From Phoronis australis (taxonomy: Eukaryota > Phoronida > Phoronidae), in assembly GCA_002633005.1 (NCBI GenBank), contig NMRA01000332.1:464625-501054 (forward strand): DNA of 36,430 nt, read 5' to 3'. Shown in pieces: positions 10,733 through 22,900 of the stretch. Both the position numbers and the translations under genes were made by a program. Positions within the stretch are counted from its first letter, which is position 1. The number at the start of each line of letters is the position of its first letter. The notes beneath the pieces were generated by a model, which made no database searches, was not told the origin of the DNA, and worked only from the letters and a program-made list of their open reading frames with translations.

Positions 10733-10804
10733 ATGGCGTGTGTCCTCGCTTCCTACGGTTCTGCAACTGATTCCAGTGTTGGAAATTTGCAAAGTGCGTA
10801 CTAA
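10733..10804 (+). CDS. Possible short first coding exon (MACVLASYGS...)
   Basis: An ATG in the context acaaaaATGGcg opens 23 codons beginning MACVLASYGSATDSS, then TAA at 10802. The start resembles the N-terminus MA.LA.YGSDS seen in several nuclear splicing-related proteins. Its AAAATGGCG setting matches the YY1-like start of the EPS15 gene in this window. A possible donor, a|gtgcgt, lies at about 10792-10797. No downstream exon could be joined, so this is a weak candidate. Confidence 0.15.
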   Translation: MACVLASYGSATDSSVGNLQSAY

Positions 10805-10849
10805 ACTTTAGATTCTTATTGAACATTCTATACGCAAACGACACTTAGT

Positions 10850-11209
10850 CGACTAAAGTAATTGTAATTTTTTTCGATACATTCTGATCAGACGGGATCG
10901 GATCATGACGGAGATCCGAAAACATAAGAACTGATACTTCGCGCTCACATTCACGTCAGTCAAAATCGACCTATCTTCCCTGGGAAATGTACGGTCTTAC
11001 GACAGTTTATTCTTCTACAATGTATATGAAGACTTTAGTTACTTTGACTTAGGCTTCAGTGATATCGATTGTAGCATTTACCACCCCAAGGGAAGTTGGA
11101 GTTATTTCAATGAAGGTAGCAACCAGGTCGATTAAGAATTGTATCAATATGGAAACTGGATCTTAGACGATCATAAATTACGGTGAACGCGCTTTATTTA
11201 ACAAACAGT
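10850..11209. other. No recognised feature
   Basis: No supported ORF, repeat or RNA gene. Confidence 0.45.
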
Positions 11210-11429
11210 TGACTTTTGACGAGTCCTGTCTATTCACTGCGGTCAGGCAAGAGCCACGGGTAAGCTGCATAATTGATGTTTAATTTGAGATCACTCTTTG
11301 ATATACGTGGTGAAAAAGAGCTGACTTTTGACGAGTCCTGTCTATTCACTGCGGTCAGGCAAGAGCCACGGGTAAGCTGCATAATTGATGTTTAATTCGA
11401 GATCACTCTTTGACGTGGTGAAAAAGAGC
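11210..11429. repeat. Tandem duplication of a ~112-bp unit
   Basis: Copies 11210-11321 and 11322-11429 share tgacttttgacgagtcctg and the rest of the unit. Differences are a 4-base deletion in the second copy (gatatacgtgg versus gacgtgg) and one substitution (aatttgag/aattcgag). Confidence 0.9.
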
Positions 11430-11613
11430 TGATCGGAAAAGGTACGTTTCCGGTGCTTTTAAAGCTTGGCAACGCGTGAGATTATTCAACACGGTGATTA
11501 CAATAAAAGCAGCCTAAAACACGTCGCGTTGCCGGGGAACACGACTTAGTCTAACACCGAATCGATCATTCTACAGCCAGAAAAAACGCGTGTAGGACTT
11601 GTATGATTATAAG

Positions 11614-11855
11614 CAATGGCAGATCTACGTTTTCAGCAAGGGGGGGGTAGAATTCGACTCAGATTTCGAGCGAATCCGAGGCGCGTAGCACCGAGGGGAA
11701 GGAAGGTCGGGGGAGGATTTCCCTCCTCCCGTGTAAGATTTTTTTTTTGTTGTTTTTAGTAGCTGATTTCGTTTTCTGGAGAATTTTTTCAATTTTTATT
11801 TTTGATCCTGTACCGAGGAAGGGGGGTTTGAACCCCCCCTGTAGATCCGCCTCTA
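11614..11855. mobile_element. Short MITE-like element with GGCGGATCTAC-type ends
   Basis: The left end caatggcagatctacg and the right end tgtagatccgcctcta are imperfect inverted repeats, each followed inwards by a G-run or C-run. The same CAGTGGCGGATCTA-type terminus occurs at 26521 and 35488, so it is a dispersed family. No coding capacity is seen; the 69-codon ORF at 11747 lies across it. Confidence 0.45.
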
Positions 11856-12338
11856 ATAAGGAAAACTACCCGTGCAGGGAAACCTGGACAGTTTCGCAGA
11901 CGCAGAGCTCGGTCAGTGCTAGTGCTTCACTTTTAATACACGGCAATATCTCGTGAAAATTTGCGAGTTCTCGTTTTTCTTGGTTTACGGAGGCAGGGCG
12001 CTCTTATATGAACGACAGAATGAAACTGTGTAACAATAGTGACTTCCGTGTAGGCCTATATATATACAATGAATGCGAATGACGCTACTGCAAGGACAAC
12101 GGGGCCCAATGAGCTATTTTTTAGCGTAATTTCTTGGCCAATAATCAAATCCATGCTATTATATTGGTGGTTTAAGTCATTGAGTAAATTTAAACGTGTT
12201 TCCAAACACAAGAGAACTGAGGTGCTGCTATTTTTTCAGATAAAGAAATCTGTCAGCGAGATGCGGGGTTTAATTGCTTTCTAACACAAAGCCTCAACTG
12301 GACACGATCGCAATTTTCAACTCGCTCGATTTGGAACG
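11856..12338. other. No recognised gene; 5' flank of the small membrane ORF
   Basis: A short tatatata run at 12057-12066 is the only simple feature. An ORF at 12069-12284 has no recognisable character. Confidence 0.4.
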
Positions 12339-12572
12339 ATGGCAAGAAGGTCAGAACATATGATCCTGAACGCATCTATGGAGGCAGATGACTCGGCGGG
12401 GGACACTCTTCTCAAAAACGGCAGACGACGATCAACACAAGGAATATTCCTTCCTGGACGTAAACGAACGGCCATTTTTGTGGCCATAGGAGGGACTTGT
12501 CTGATAGTCACCCTTATTTTGTTCGTGATCATAGTTGATCATTTTCGGGATACGTGGATGAAGCACCAATAG
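12339..12572 (+). CDS. Candidate small single-pass membrane protein, 77 aa
   Basis: The ATG at 12339 has a strong context (A at -3, G at +4). Residues 1-43 are polar and end in the basic run PGRKRTA. About 20 hydrophobic residues follow (FVAIGGTCLIVTLILFVIIV), then a short polar tail DHFRDTWMKHQ and a stop. A basic flank before a single hydrophobic segment predicts a signal-anchored protein with a cytoplasmic N-terminus. It could be a complete microprotein or the first exon of a type II membrane protein, though no strong donor is seen before the stop. No family recognised. Confidence 0.4.
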   Translation: MARRSEHMILNASMEADDSAGDTLLKNGRRRSTQGIFLPGRKRTAIFVAIGGTCLIVTLILFVIIVDHFRDTWMKHQ

Positions 12573-12932
12573 AGATATTATATGATAAAGCTACACGACA
12601 CAATTCCGGGAGGCGAGCAGGGCACTCGAGGAATGATATTAATATTCGGGCATCCCATTGATACATGTATTCCTTCCCTGCAGCCCACAAGTGATGATAA
12701 TTAGGCTAGTTACCTAATTATGGAATTGGTCTCATTTTTGTTCCTTACTCAGATTGCAAATGATTCCTGAAGTAAGAAGAGCCGAGAGCTTGATGTTGCC
12801 TCAGACTAATCTCTTTACCGTTGCTCGTCACGGACAAGCTGTGATACTATTTTGGGAATTCAAAGATTTATATTGTGAGAACACGAGTGACACCTGTGAG
12901 GAAAGTTAGTTTCTGACACCAGAGCATGGTTT

Positions 12933-13338
12933 TGCCAGTTTTCCATAGATAAAGCCCACCGGATGAAACGCCCATGAGCGTTAATTTGGAAAATTATGCC
13001 AAATAAACGCCCATGGGCCTTTAATTGGTGTTACAACTTCTGGTGTCAAGTGTCCGGAAAATAAAAGCTCACTCCCAGTCAACGTTTTGTCACAAATTTA
13101 GCTTTATCGAGCATTTACATATGAAAGCCAACAAGGTGTTGGCGAATTATACATTTATTAAAACATAAAACTTAAAAAGTTTAAGTAAAAAATGTAAGTC
13201 AGTGAACTATGACCTTCCGTTTACATGCCCTCCTATTCCAAATAAGCTCCTGGGTGTTTATTTGGTTTTACTAAAATGCCTGCAAATTTTCATTTTCGGA
13301 ATACATGCCCATGGGCTTATCTAGAGAAAATCCCGGCA
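12933..13338. mobile_element. MITE-like element with ~27-bp imperfect inverted ends
   Basis: The left end (tgccagttttccatagataa...) and the reverse complement of the right end (tgccgggattttctctagat...) match over ~27 bp with a few differences. Inside, the motif aaataaacgccc(a) with atgggc recurs in both orientations near 12975-13020 and 13240-13315. It is non-coding and lies just downstream of the DSCC1 3' end. Confidence 0.5.
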
Positions 13339-13539
13339 GCAGTATAATACTGCGACTTGGGTTCTGTTGGAGTATCTGTGACTTTAGAAGTAATTTGACA
13401 ATAAAAAACAGAAGTAAATCAAACTAAACAACGTGTCAGGATATTCAAGATACCAGAATGAAGAACAAAAGACAATTAAAATCAGTTGTGTTATTCTAAT
13501 AATAAATAACGAAATGCATTATAATGCCAGAGATTTCGT

Positions 13540-13545
13540 TTTATT
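13540..13545 (-). terminator. DSCC1: Candidate polyadenylation signal of DSCC1
   Basis: AATAAA on the minus strand (tttatt on plus), about 280 bp after the DSCC1 stop codon. It is the closest canonical hexamer I noticed and a plausible 3' end, untested. Confidence 0.35.
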
Positions 13546-13823
13546 ACTTATCAATAATTTCGTTGCATGACAATACATATACAGCAATAGAAAAACAACA
13601 GTAGTGTCAATCTCATGAGAAAATTGGTGCAAAATTTTTGTACCGCACTGATTGTGTAGTTTCAGGGTCTGCCAATAGGGATGGCATAACTTCCAGGTAT
13701 TCATGAATCTTTGGGAACACCTACGTTTGTGGAATTAATCCTATATATTTTTTTCCAAGAACATTTCTGGGATTTCAAAATTCAAGATAACAGCACTATA
13801 CAGTATTGCAGTGGTTGGACCTT

Positions 13824-13929
13824 CTAAAGCGGCTTCTTTGAGTTGTAAACCTTAACACCGTTTAGCATAGATGATCTGGCGTACTTCAGTAGCAGGGCAC
13901 CTACATTCTGTTTGTCAGTGGTCAAGTCT
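13824..13929 (-). CDS. DSCC1: DSCC1 last coding exon (residues 357-391, stop)
   Basis: Acceptor CTTTACAG with a phase 2 join. Encodes DLTTDKQNVGALLLKYARSS then MLNGVKVYNSKKPL and TAG (13826-13824), matching the family's C-terminal NGVKVYNSRRPIS. Confidence 0.96.
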
Positions 13930-16900
13930 CTGTAAAGATAAGACATACACTGTAACAGCAACAACTACACCATCATCATTATGACAGCACCACCTGGTGA
14001 CAGAAATGTACAGCGCATATACCAAAAGTAAAGTATGTCATGTCATAACACCAAATCCTATACATATAAAATGACAACTCTGAATATAAGTCTGATTGGA
14101 TTTCTGTGTTTGACCAGTGGTTCTGATGGTTCAGTGGCTATATCGTGTGCACAGTTAGCAAAAAGATGCTGGATTCAAGTCCTGGTTCGAGGCAGAAATC
14201 TTTTCACACTTATATTCATTAGGCTACTTGATGTGGCCAACAGATGGCATGCTGACCAAACTTAAAATGTTCCCAAGAATACCCATGTTATCAGGATAGC
14301 ACAAAAAGGTAAAAAATTGTTTTTACAGCGGTCGAAATATGTAATAAAAGCATGAATTACATGCAATAACAAGTAAAATCATAGAACAAATATAAGATGG
14401 TGTGATGTAAAGGGGCAGACGGCAAAAACAGACTCAAGAACAGTAAAAATGGCCACAGGGCGACGTAAAATATGCCGAATCCACTTAAAACTGTAAAGGT
14501 GGTGTCATCTTCCTGACAGATACCTATTTGCCAAATTTCATGAAAATCCACTGAAAAACTCCTAAAGATACTGACTGAGGCAAACGGAAAAAACTAAAAT
14601 TACCACTAGGGGCACACTGGTAGTCAGATTTGTCTGAAAATTAGCTCAAAATGCACACACAGTAATATAAATATGTGGGGCGCGTAAAAAGGTTGCAGCA
14701 GTTAGATTTATTCAAACTCATATGAGTGTTGTCTCTTTAATAGGAATACCACTGATGAACTTTAAGAAGTAGGTCAGCAGAAAAAGTTAGAAGCCATTTT
14801 CTGGTTGCATGAAACAGTCCCAAGGTCCGTAAATATTTTGCACAATTTTTTCGTTCTGTAATCACAGATGAAATACTTTTTTATCATTTTATCTTTATTA
14901 TGAGCTCCTCTTAGACTGATGACATTTTCTAATAATTAATATAATTAATTAAATCAAAATAATTCGGGATTTAGTCCTTAAATTAGGGGTGCTGCATGAA
15001 AAGATCCCTTGCATATTTTCCAGAATATTGAGAATTCAACGTAGATTTCACTCTCGATTTGTATCAAAGCTAAAAATTGACTTATTAGTAATGAGACTAA
15101 TTAACGACCTAAGAGAGGGCAACCATTATTTTCACAAGCCCACAAATACGCAGTAGATTTAGGGAACTTAGTTGAATCCCTATTTGGGACTGTTTCATGC
15201 AATCGGGCACTGAAATTTAGAACTGCCACATGCGTGGAAACCAGCCCTTGGAAACATCCGCATACTGGTGTGACTCATTCTATTTTTGATATAAACGAAC
15301 TGAAGATCATTCAGATGTGAATGCCCGACGGCCACCCAAAATGAAATGATGGCAATAGGCGTCTAATTATGTATAAGCAGTTGTCTAAAATCGACACAAT
15401 AATGCTGTCGCAATACTTACGTGATGTAAGGTGTTATGTCATCAAGTGTCCACTTCTCACGTGTTCGGAAAAGGACGTCAAATCTAGACCAATACAAATA
15501 CATAGTGTAGACTGTGCATCAACTTACTAAAAGGTTATTACCCTACTCTATATCATTAGCTTCATATTGTTTCTGTAAACCTCAATTAGGAAATGAATTT
15601 GAGGCTTGCAAATAAATGACAGTTCATTACTGCTGCATTCCACAAATGCCCAAGATTTTGAGTGACGGCTTAATGACCAAGCAGAACGCAGCATGCTTGA
15701 CACCAAGCTGCCATTTTATTTGACAAATGACACCTTGCAGGGTAAAACTTATTGTTTGTTTGTCGACTTTTTGCAAGGGGGTGGAGCTTGCAATAGGTGA
15801 ATTTTGAAGTTTCTTTTCCACAGTTTTGAAGTTGTTTTTGACACTGGCACATGTTTTTATGGCTTCAAACTAGATAAATCAACTTAACTGACTGTAATCA
15901 TTCTTAAGGTTATGATGTATAGTTAGGGAGCTGAAGAGTAATTAGTTTTGATGACTGCTGACGAGACATTTCATGAAAATATGATCTACACTCTAGGTCT
16001 CTCCACACCGACGTAAGTTGGATGTATTTGATAAACCTATATTGAAATTCATGACTACATCACTGATGTAAGTATAATGTATGCATTTTTAAATGTCCAG
16101 TGTTTGAATAATCTCTGATAACATGCACCATGCACCCACATTCTGGTTGATATGAATTCCTTTCAAGCTTATGAAAGCATCACTCACGAAAATTTTTTTG
16201 ATCATTTATCATTGCTTGTTGATAAGAATTCATCATAAATTATCACCACTGCTGATAAACCTTGTGTGGAAATAATACATCAACCATTTTTTAAATTCAC
16301 ATCCACTTGTATCATATCATACCATCCATATGAATTAAAATTGCTTGACAGTTCAAAGTTCACATTCCATCCAATCAGACATCTGACCCGCTACTACATG
16401 TGAACACTCGTCAGATGCCTAAGCTACCTTATCGTCTGCCCCAAATCAGAAGGCAGATCTGCCTTTGTTACCATGAAAACGTTGCACCCCCATGATGTCA
16501 TGTGCAGTGAGGCTCTGCTGGGTTGCAGTGATCGCACGTCATTCGCCAGAATAATAGCATAATTTATTTTGTTATTAAACGCAAGATGGTAAATAGGACG
16601 CCTTTGAGAATGCTCGTTTTAAGCAAGTGACCCGCTTACTTATCAAATGTCCAAACTGTTTTATTAGGAAAATTGCAAATCCAGATGAAGAAATTGGCGG
16701 ACTATAGGTGGTGAATAATACACAGACACTCACAAAGAAGATATCGTAAGACTGCCCATGTCTACTGAGGACACCTGAAGGCCCTACCTTTCACCTGGAT
16801 CTTCAGGTAGATCCTCAACAGGGAAGTACTTGATCACCTCTGGTCTGCAACTTCTGTCCACTAAAACCATTCCCTTCAAAAGGAAATAGCAAATAAACTG

Positions 16901-19900
16901 CACTGGCGTGAAAGATTAGCGACTCAAGGCTTAACGACAATGCATTAGGCACAAGTCATTTTCAACTCAAAAAACAAATTATAGCGAATTATCTCAAAAA
17001 TGGATGAAAGTTAGTAACTTTTCTTTACTGACCATAGATAAACAAACATAAATGAATCCATGAACTTATGACATAACTTGCAAAAAGGATTTAATATATT
17101 TTTCCTATGAAATTTTCTGTGCATTTCCCAATCACAGAAACTTTCAATTGACATTTTCCGGGTTTGCCTTTAGATTAACGACTGAAGGTTAATAAATGAA
17201 TATGCATGAGGCACACGTCATTTTCAACTCGAAAAAAGACTGCAGTGAGAAAAATAAAATTATAATTGTAAATTTTCACTTTCTAATGACTTCTGGCAAA
17301 CATAAATGAATCCATAAACATACAACACAGCATGCAAAATGAGTTTTTTCTCTATAAAACATTCCATGCATTTCCCAAGCACAGTAACTTCCTTGACATT
17401 TTCCGTGTTTTCCTCGAATGGAAACCATATAAAGTGAAACATGAAGGCAGGGAAGTGGCTGTGCATTTCAACTCATTCGACCAAATGTGCAAATTTAGCA
17501 TGACACTTACCTGTAATTGATTCAGATCAGTCCTCATTCCCATGGGAACGCTCTGTTGCCAGGCATCCAGGAACTCGTGTAAATTGAACTAAAATGAGAA
17601 GTAATTATGTAGTGAACATAAGGCCTGTTGAAATATTCAAATGCAGAGATGGAGAGAAAACCGAGTCATTGTGAGTTTGCCCATCTCTAAAGCTGCCGTA
17701 AAAGAAAACAACTTTTGAATTCAAACCACTTAACACCATATAACTAGCTTCAAGTTGTTTTCTACTGAGAACAATTAAAGTTATTTTTGAACTTAGCAAC
17801 AACTGATGGTTCAATATTGCTTGAAATCATGTCGACCACATAAAATGACCCAAATTGACAAGTCAATGTCTGAGTTGAGTTCCATAGACACAAGAATCTC
17901 TTGAAAGAAGCTAGTGCAATCATGTGCCTCGATTGTAATACACTGCAATATCTCGCAAACTCTTCTGTTATCTTGCAGTTTTGAGAGGTTCTCCCATCTA
18001 TGAAATGCATAACGGTTCTCCAGAAATAACAAAACCGCCAGATTTTCCAAGATTACAAATTGCAATTAATCTGATTTAGGGACAAGCCGAGACTGGTTTT
18101 ATACCAGTTAGTGGTCAAAACCAAAACAATTTTCTTTGCAATGGACGGCAGCGGCTTCATAGCAGCGACCTGCAATAGATGGCACTGTGTAATGAAGAAT
18201 AACAAAAAAATTGTTATTAGGATTCATAATGTGTAAAACTTCCTTTCAAGAATAGTTGTTCGAAGCTTGGAACTGGCAACCCACAACCAGACATGATTCC
18301 CAGAATGCATTACATCATTCCATTAGCTGATATTACATTCCTCTGACAGAAATTACACAAAACACCGTCAGACAAAGCTAATCAATAGTTGCAGTTCAAG
18401 TTTCCTGAGACACTGGCAAATTCACGTAGTAAAGTCAATTAAGACAGCATAATTAGTTCTGGTCTCTTTTGAAAATTGATGCAGTGATGCGGTATTTTTA
18501 GTGGTACAAAGAGAAAGACTGACCCGATGCCAGCCGAGCTGGGTCATGACTCTTTATTGTTCCCCAGTGCCATCTGCTGACAGCTGAACTAGCTTGTGAA
18601 CCTTATTTAATCTTTAAAACAGTAATGTGAAAGTTTCACAATCAACCAGGTGCAAACCAGAACCAATTGTACTATATTTTATCCAGATGGCAATTTACCT
18701 TGTCTGTGTGTTTTAATATTAATTCTGCAAACAGCCGGCAGATTTTTTCTTCATTTAACTTGTAAACCGTGTTCCCCTCCTCATCAGAAGAAGTCCCATA
18801 GCAATCCAACATATGCTTTACTATTGAACTAGAATAACAAGACAAAGAATGGGTCAACGCTTTAAATGACTTAACATCCAAGTCCGTGTCCATTGATACC
18901 GAAGAACAACTTGCCCCCAGTCAACCACACTTCATATCGTCGAGCCTTACAACAAATATGGTGCAAAAACCTTTCGTGTCGAAATGAGCAAGTGCACAGT
19001 TGGTAATTAATCCCTTCTGCAGATTTGCAGGTATAATATAATAGTTGAAGGAAAACAAACTTGCAAGTTTGTTTAAGAACTTAAATTAATTGTCAGAGGT
19101 TTCCAAATCGGTATTTTCAAAAAAGCTAGCAAAAACCTTGACAGAGTCGAGTATTAAACAGTTATAACAGCAAAAATTGTGAAGAAAATCTGAAGACTGA
19201 AAATTAGCAAAGAAATTTAATTAGAATGATTGTTTAAACACTAAACTTTTTGATGAATAAACACAATCGGCTGAAACTAGAGAAGTGAAATAAACATAAA
19301 ATAAGTTATAACATGCATTATTCTTTATTTTCCCAAAGTATAAAACACATAAAATCACTAGCTTTCGAGCCTTTGATGACAGACCTCTAGCCACAGGCTA
19401 CGAAGGCTTGAAAGCTTAATGATTTTTTTGTAAAACAGTAATAAATACTGTTGGAGAATAAAGGAACATTTTCTACGTTATTTTAAAGTTTCTGATCATT
19501 TCTAAGCAACAAAAAAATAACACATTAATTGATTCCCAACACTTAATGTAACAATGTCATATTTGATTTACAGGATTCAGATTTATTTCTAATAAAATTG
19601 ATCAGACAATCAACCCAATACCTCACTTTCTGCCTAATGTTAAAGATAGTGCTTCATCAAAAAATTTCAATAACCTAAGTGAAATGATCAAAGACATTTT
19701 CGGCTACTTTAAGACTTCATGTATACCTTGAAACAATATCCTGCAAGGTGCTAACGCAGTCCACTAGAGGGACACGATTAAACTCCCAGGAGTTCTCCTC
19801 AACAAGTTGCGTCAGGAAACCCAGTACCTTTGTTTCGTAGTCACAATGAAACATCCGCATGTAGCCTGAAACAACAAGAGAACCAGTGAAGTTCCAGTAT

Positions 19901-22900
19901 AATGCTGTTAAGGCCCCGTTCACATGCACTCGTTTGCACCCGGGTGCAAACGTTGATCATGTGAACGGATTGTTCTTCGACTTCCTACACTTTCCTTTCA
20001 ATGGAGGACACTAGTGATTTTTGGGAAATAAATGTCCCATGAAGTGCCATCTATTTAAAAATCCTTGCCATTTTGGTTCATACTTTGGGGTACAGCCCTT
20101 TGCTTTCATTCTTTAATACCGTAATTTAACCCTTATAATTACACTTCATGAATACATGAAACACAATGAATGAAGTTGATTGATTGCTTCAGTGGTTAAA
20201 TTCACCATCACTAACTTAATTCATACAAGTTTTAACTTTTTTGCTTAAGGGCTGTTCCAGTAAAATCCGTGTGGGAGGGGGGGGACGGCAGTAGAAATAA
20301 AAATTCATGGGTGGTGGTCTTCAGAAAAAAACTCAAATTATGGGTGGTCCTTCCTGTAAGAAGTGATGCATTAAAAATGGGTGGTATTTTTGACCTGTTA
20401 ATGTCGATAGGTTGGTTACTTCAGCTGTAAAAACTCCAAAATAAATGCAATTGTCCTAACTTATCCAAATACAAAAAAGCCCATATTGCCTGTGAACAGA
20501 GTGCAATATGTTCACTAAGCCATTAATCAAGTCATGGGCAACTCGATTTGAGCCAACTGTTTGTCTGCAGTCCTATTGAATTGAAAAGTTATGCAACACT
20601 GAACTGGTGTTAACACATATAAGAAAATTGATGATTTTTAAATCAAAAGTATGAGGAGTAAGATAAACAAGTTCCAATACTCACTTGACATAGAAGTATA
20701 GAAGAGTTCGTGGAGACAGTTTGAGATTCATAGATCCTTATAAATGAAAAAATGTTCATTGAAATTATAGACACATGGTGAACAGAGACACCTGGTGGCT
20801 GCCAAAAGTATTGCTCACAGGCTACTTTAGTTTTTGACAATATTGGACAAGACAACTAGTTCTTGTCTGTCAGTCATCTAAGTTCTTAACAGGTCCTCCT
20901 GGAGGCAATTTGTTTGCAAGTGTTGGATTTTATATTTTAACCTATTAAAAATAATTAAAAAATTATGGGTCATGGGTTGGAGAAATAAATGAAAAATACG
21001 GGCGGTGGGTATGAAATAAAAGTGCCTTCCCCCCCCCTCCCATACAGATTTTGCTGGAACAGCCCTAAGCTTGACCTAATTAGCGCTAATTATTCCAAAA
21101 TTATGCCTTAAGCTTGACCTCATTAGCGCTAATTATTCCAAAATGGCGCCAGAGTTTGCATAAATGTATGACATCGCTAGGTTCTTTTCCAAACCAGGGT
21201 ATGCTGAATGAAAACAATACATTCGTAACAGTGTTGAAGGTTGAGAGTGCTCTTCCTTTTCAATGCATGGTGCTGTAGATCAAAAACAATTAAATTCTTC
21301 ATCTACTTAATAGCGCAAAATACAATACAAAAATGTAATTTTACATTTCTCAATGAAATGACATCTGAGAAAGTTCACAGTATCGTTAAATAAAGTTAGT
21401 AATACACAACTGTAGTCAGTTTTTGCGAATTAATGAAAAATAACAGTTTTGACAATATTATCTTTCAGTGAAACACTTGATACTTGCAATGTTTTCAAAC
21501 ATAAAAAGCCAAATAACTGAAGCGTTACATTTCTTAACTTTGGAAATATTAAAGCGGCTATAGACCCACATTTAGTCATAAAAAACTTTTGATTCATACC
21601 ACTTACCATGATTGCAAAATTGGTCTCGACTTTTTGCTTACTAGTCAAATTGCAAGACCATACTCTACAAGTTGGCGTATCATGCCAGTCATTTTAAGCA
21701 CAGAGCACTGTCTCAAGCAACCACGAACCATGAGCCCTTCCCAAGTCCAGAAACACCTGCTCATCTGAGTTTGGAACGGTTTAAGGTCCCGAGTCTGTTG
21801 GTCGCGCTCAAGGATAGTACAACCCAGGAGTGTAAGTGCGGGGTAATGTATCAGGTTGACTGTGCATCTTGTGAACACATCCTACATTGGTGAGTCCGGA
21901 CGACAGCTGAGGACTCGCATCGACGAACACAAAAAAGCTGTAAAAAGTGGCTCTCTACAGTCTGCCATATTGGAGCATGCTCACAGTTTTCACCATTGGA
22001 GTTTGTGAATATTACTGACAGTGAAAATAGGGATATTTCCAGAAAAATCAAAGAAGTGATCTAGATCAAGCGTGGTAATCTCACTATTAACAGAGACGTT
22101 GGTATTGAGTTGCCACATATCTACAATCAGGTACTGACTATGCATATGCCATCTGCATAGGAAATCCGTGTCATTCTGACAAAATCCTCGGCCCATGGTG
22201 GACGAAAGTTAAATGGGTAAGAAACACTTTTGTTTGTGCCTGAGAACATTCACTACAATGTGTCACCAAGCCGACAAATTATTTTCGACAAGTTTAAATC
22301 CCTTTTACAATTGTAAGTGGTCAAAATCAAAAGTTAGTTCCTCCGACGCGTGTTGGGTTTAAAGCAGCTTTGATTATTACTCAATGAAAAAAGCAACAAA
22401 TTAACTACATGACAAAAGATGGGGCTGTTGTGCCAAATACCGTCAATTTCCAAAGCATGAAGTTTCACAAGCTGTGCCTTGATTTCTTCCTCGCTGGCTT
22501 GTACCGAGTCCAAAATCTCTGCTAACGTATACTGAAAAAAATGTTTTTGATGGACAAACATTTAACACCAATTTGTTATCAATATGGGAAACAAAACTTG
22601 AGCCAATAAAAAACCAGCTTAGTAAATTTTGTACGGTAAAAATAAAATCAAAGAGGCAGTGAAATAAAATGCATTTCCAAGACTTCTTTACTTTTCAAAC
22701 AGAAACAAGTATCCAATGATAAATGGTAGGTTGGATATTCATTTCTAAATTTAAACCAATTGATATAGTGTACTTACACCAACCTTGTTCTTAAAATTGC
22801 ATGGTGATATTGTGCCAACATAAATATGCTAGAGATTAGTGTACAAAGTTGAGAAATGTTATTACTTCAACACAACCTCAAAGCAGTTTTAGGAAGTCAT

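Noticed and set aside
14112-14205. Functional tRNA gene
   Set aside because: A- and B-box-like words are present, but the acceptor stem does not pair and the anticodon arm is not formed.
19360-19416. Hammerhead ribozyme of a Penelope-like element
   Set aside because: A stem and a GAAA-like word are present on the minus strand, but the invariant CUGAUGA core is not.
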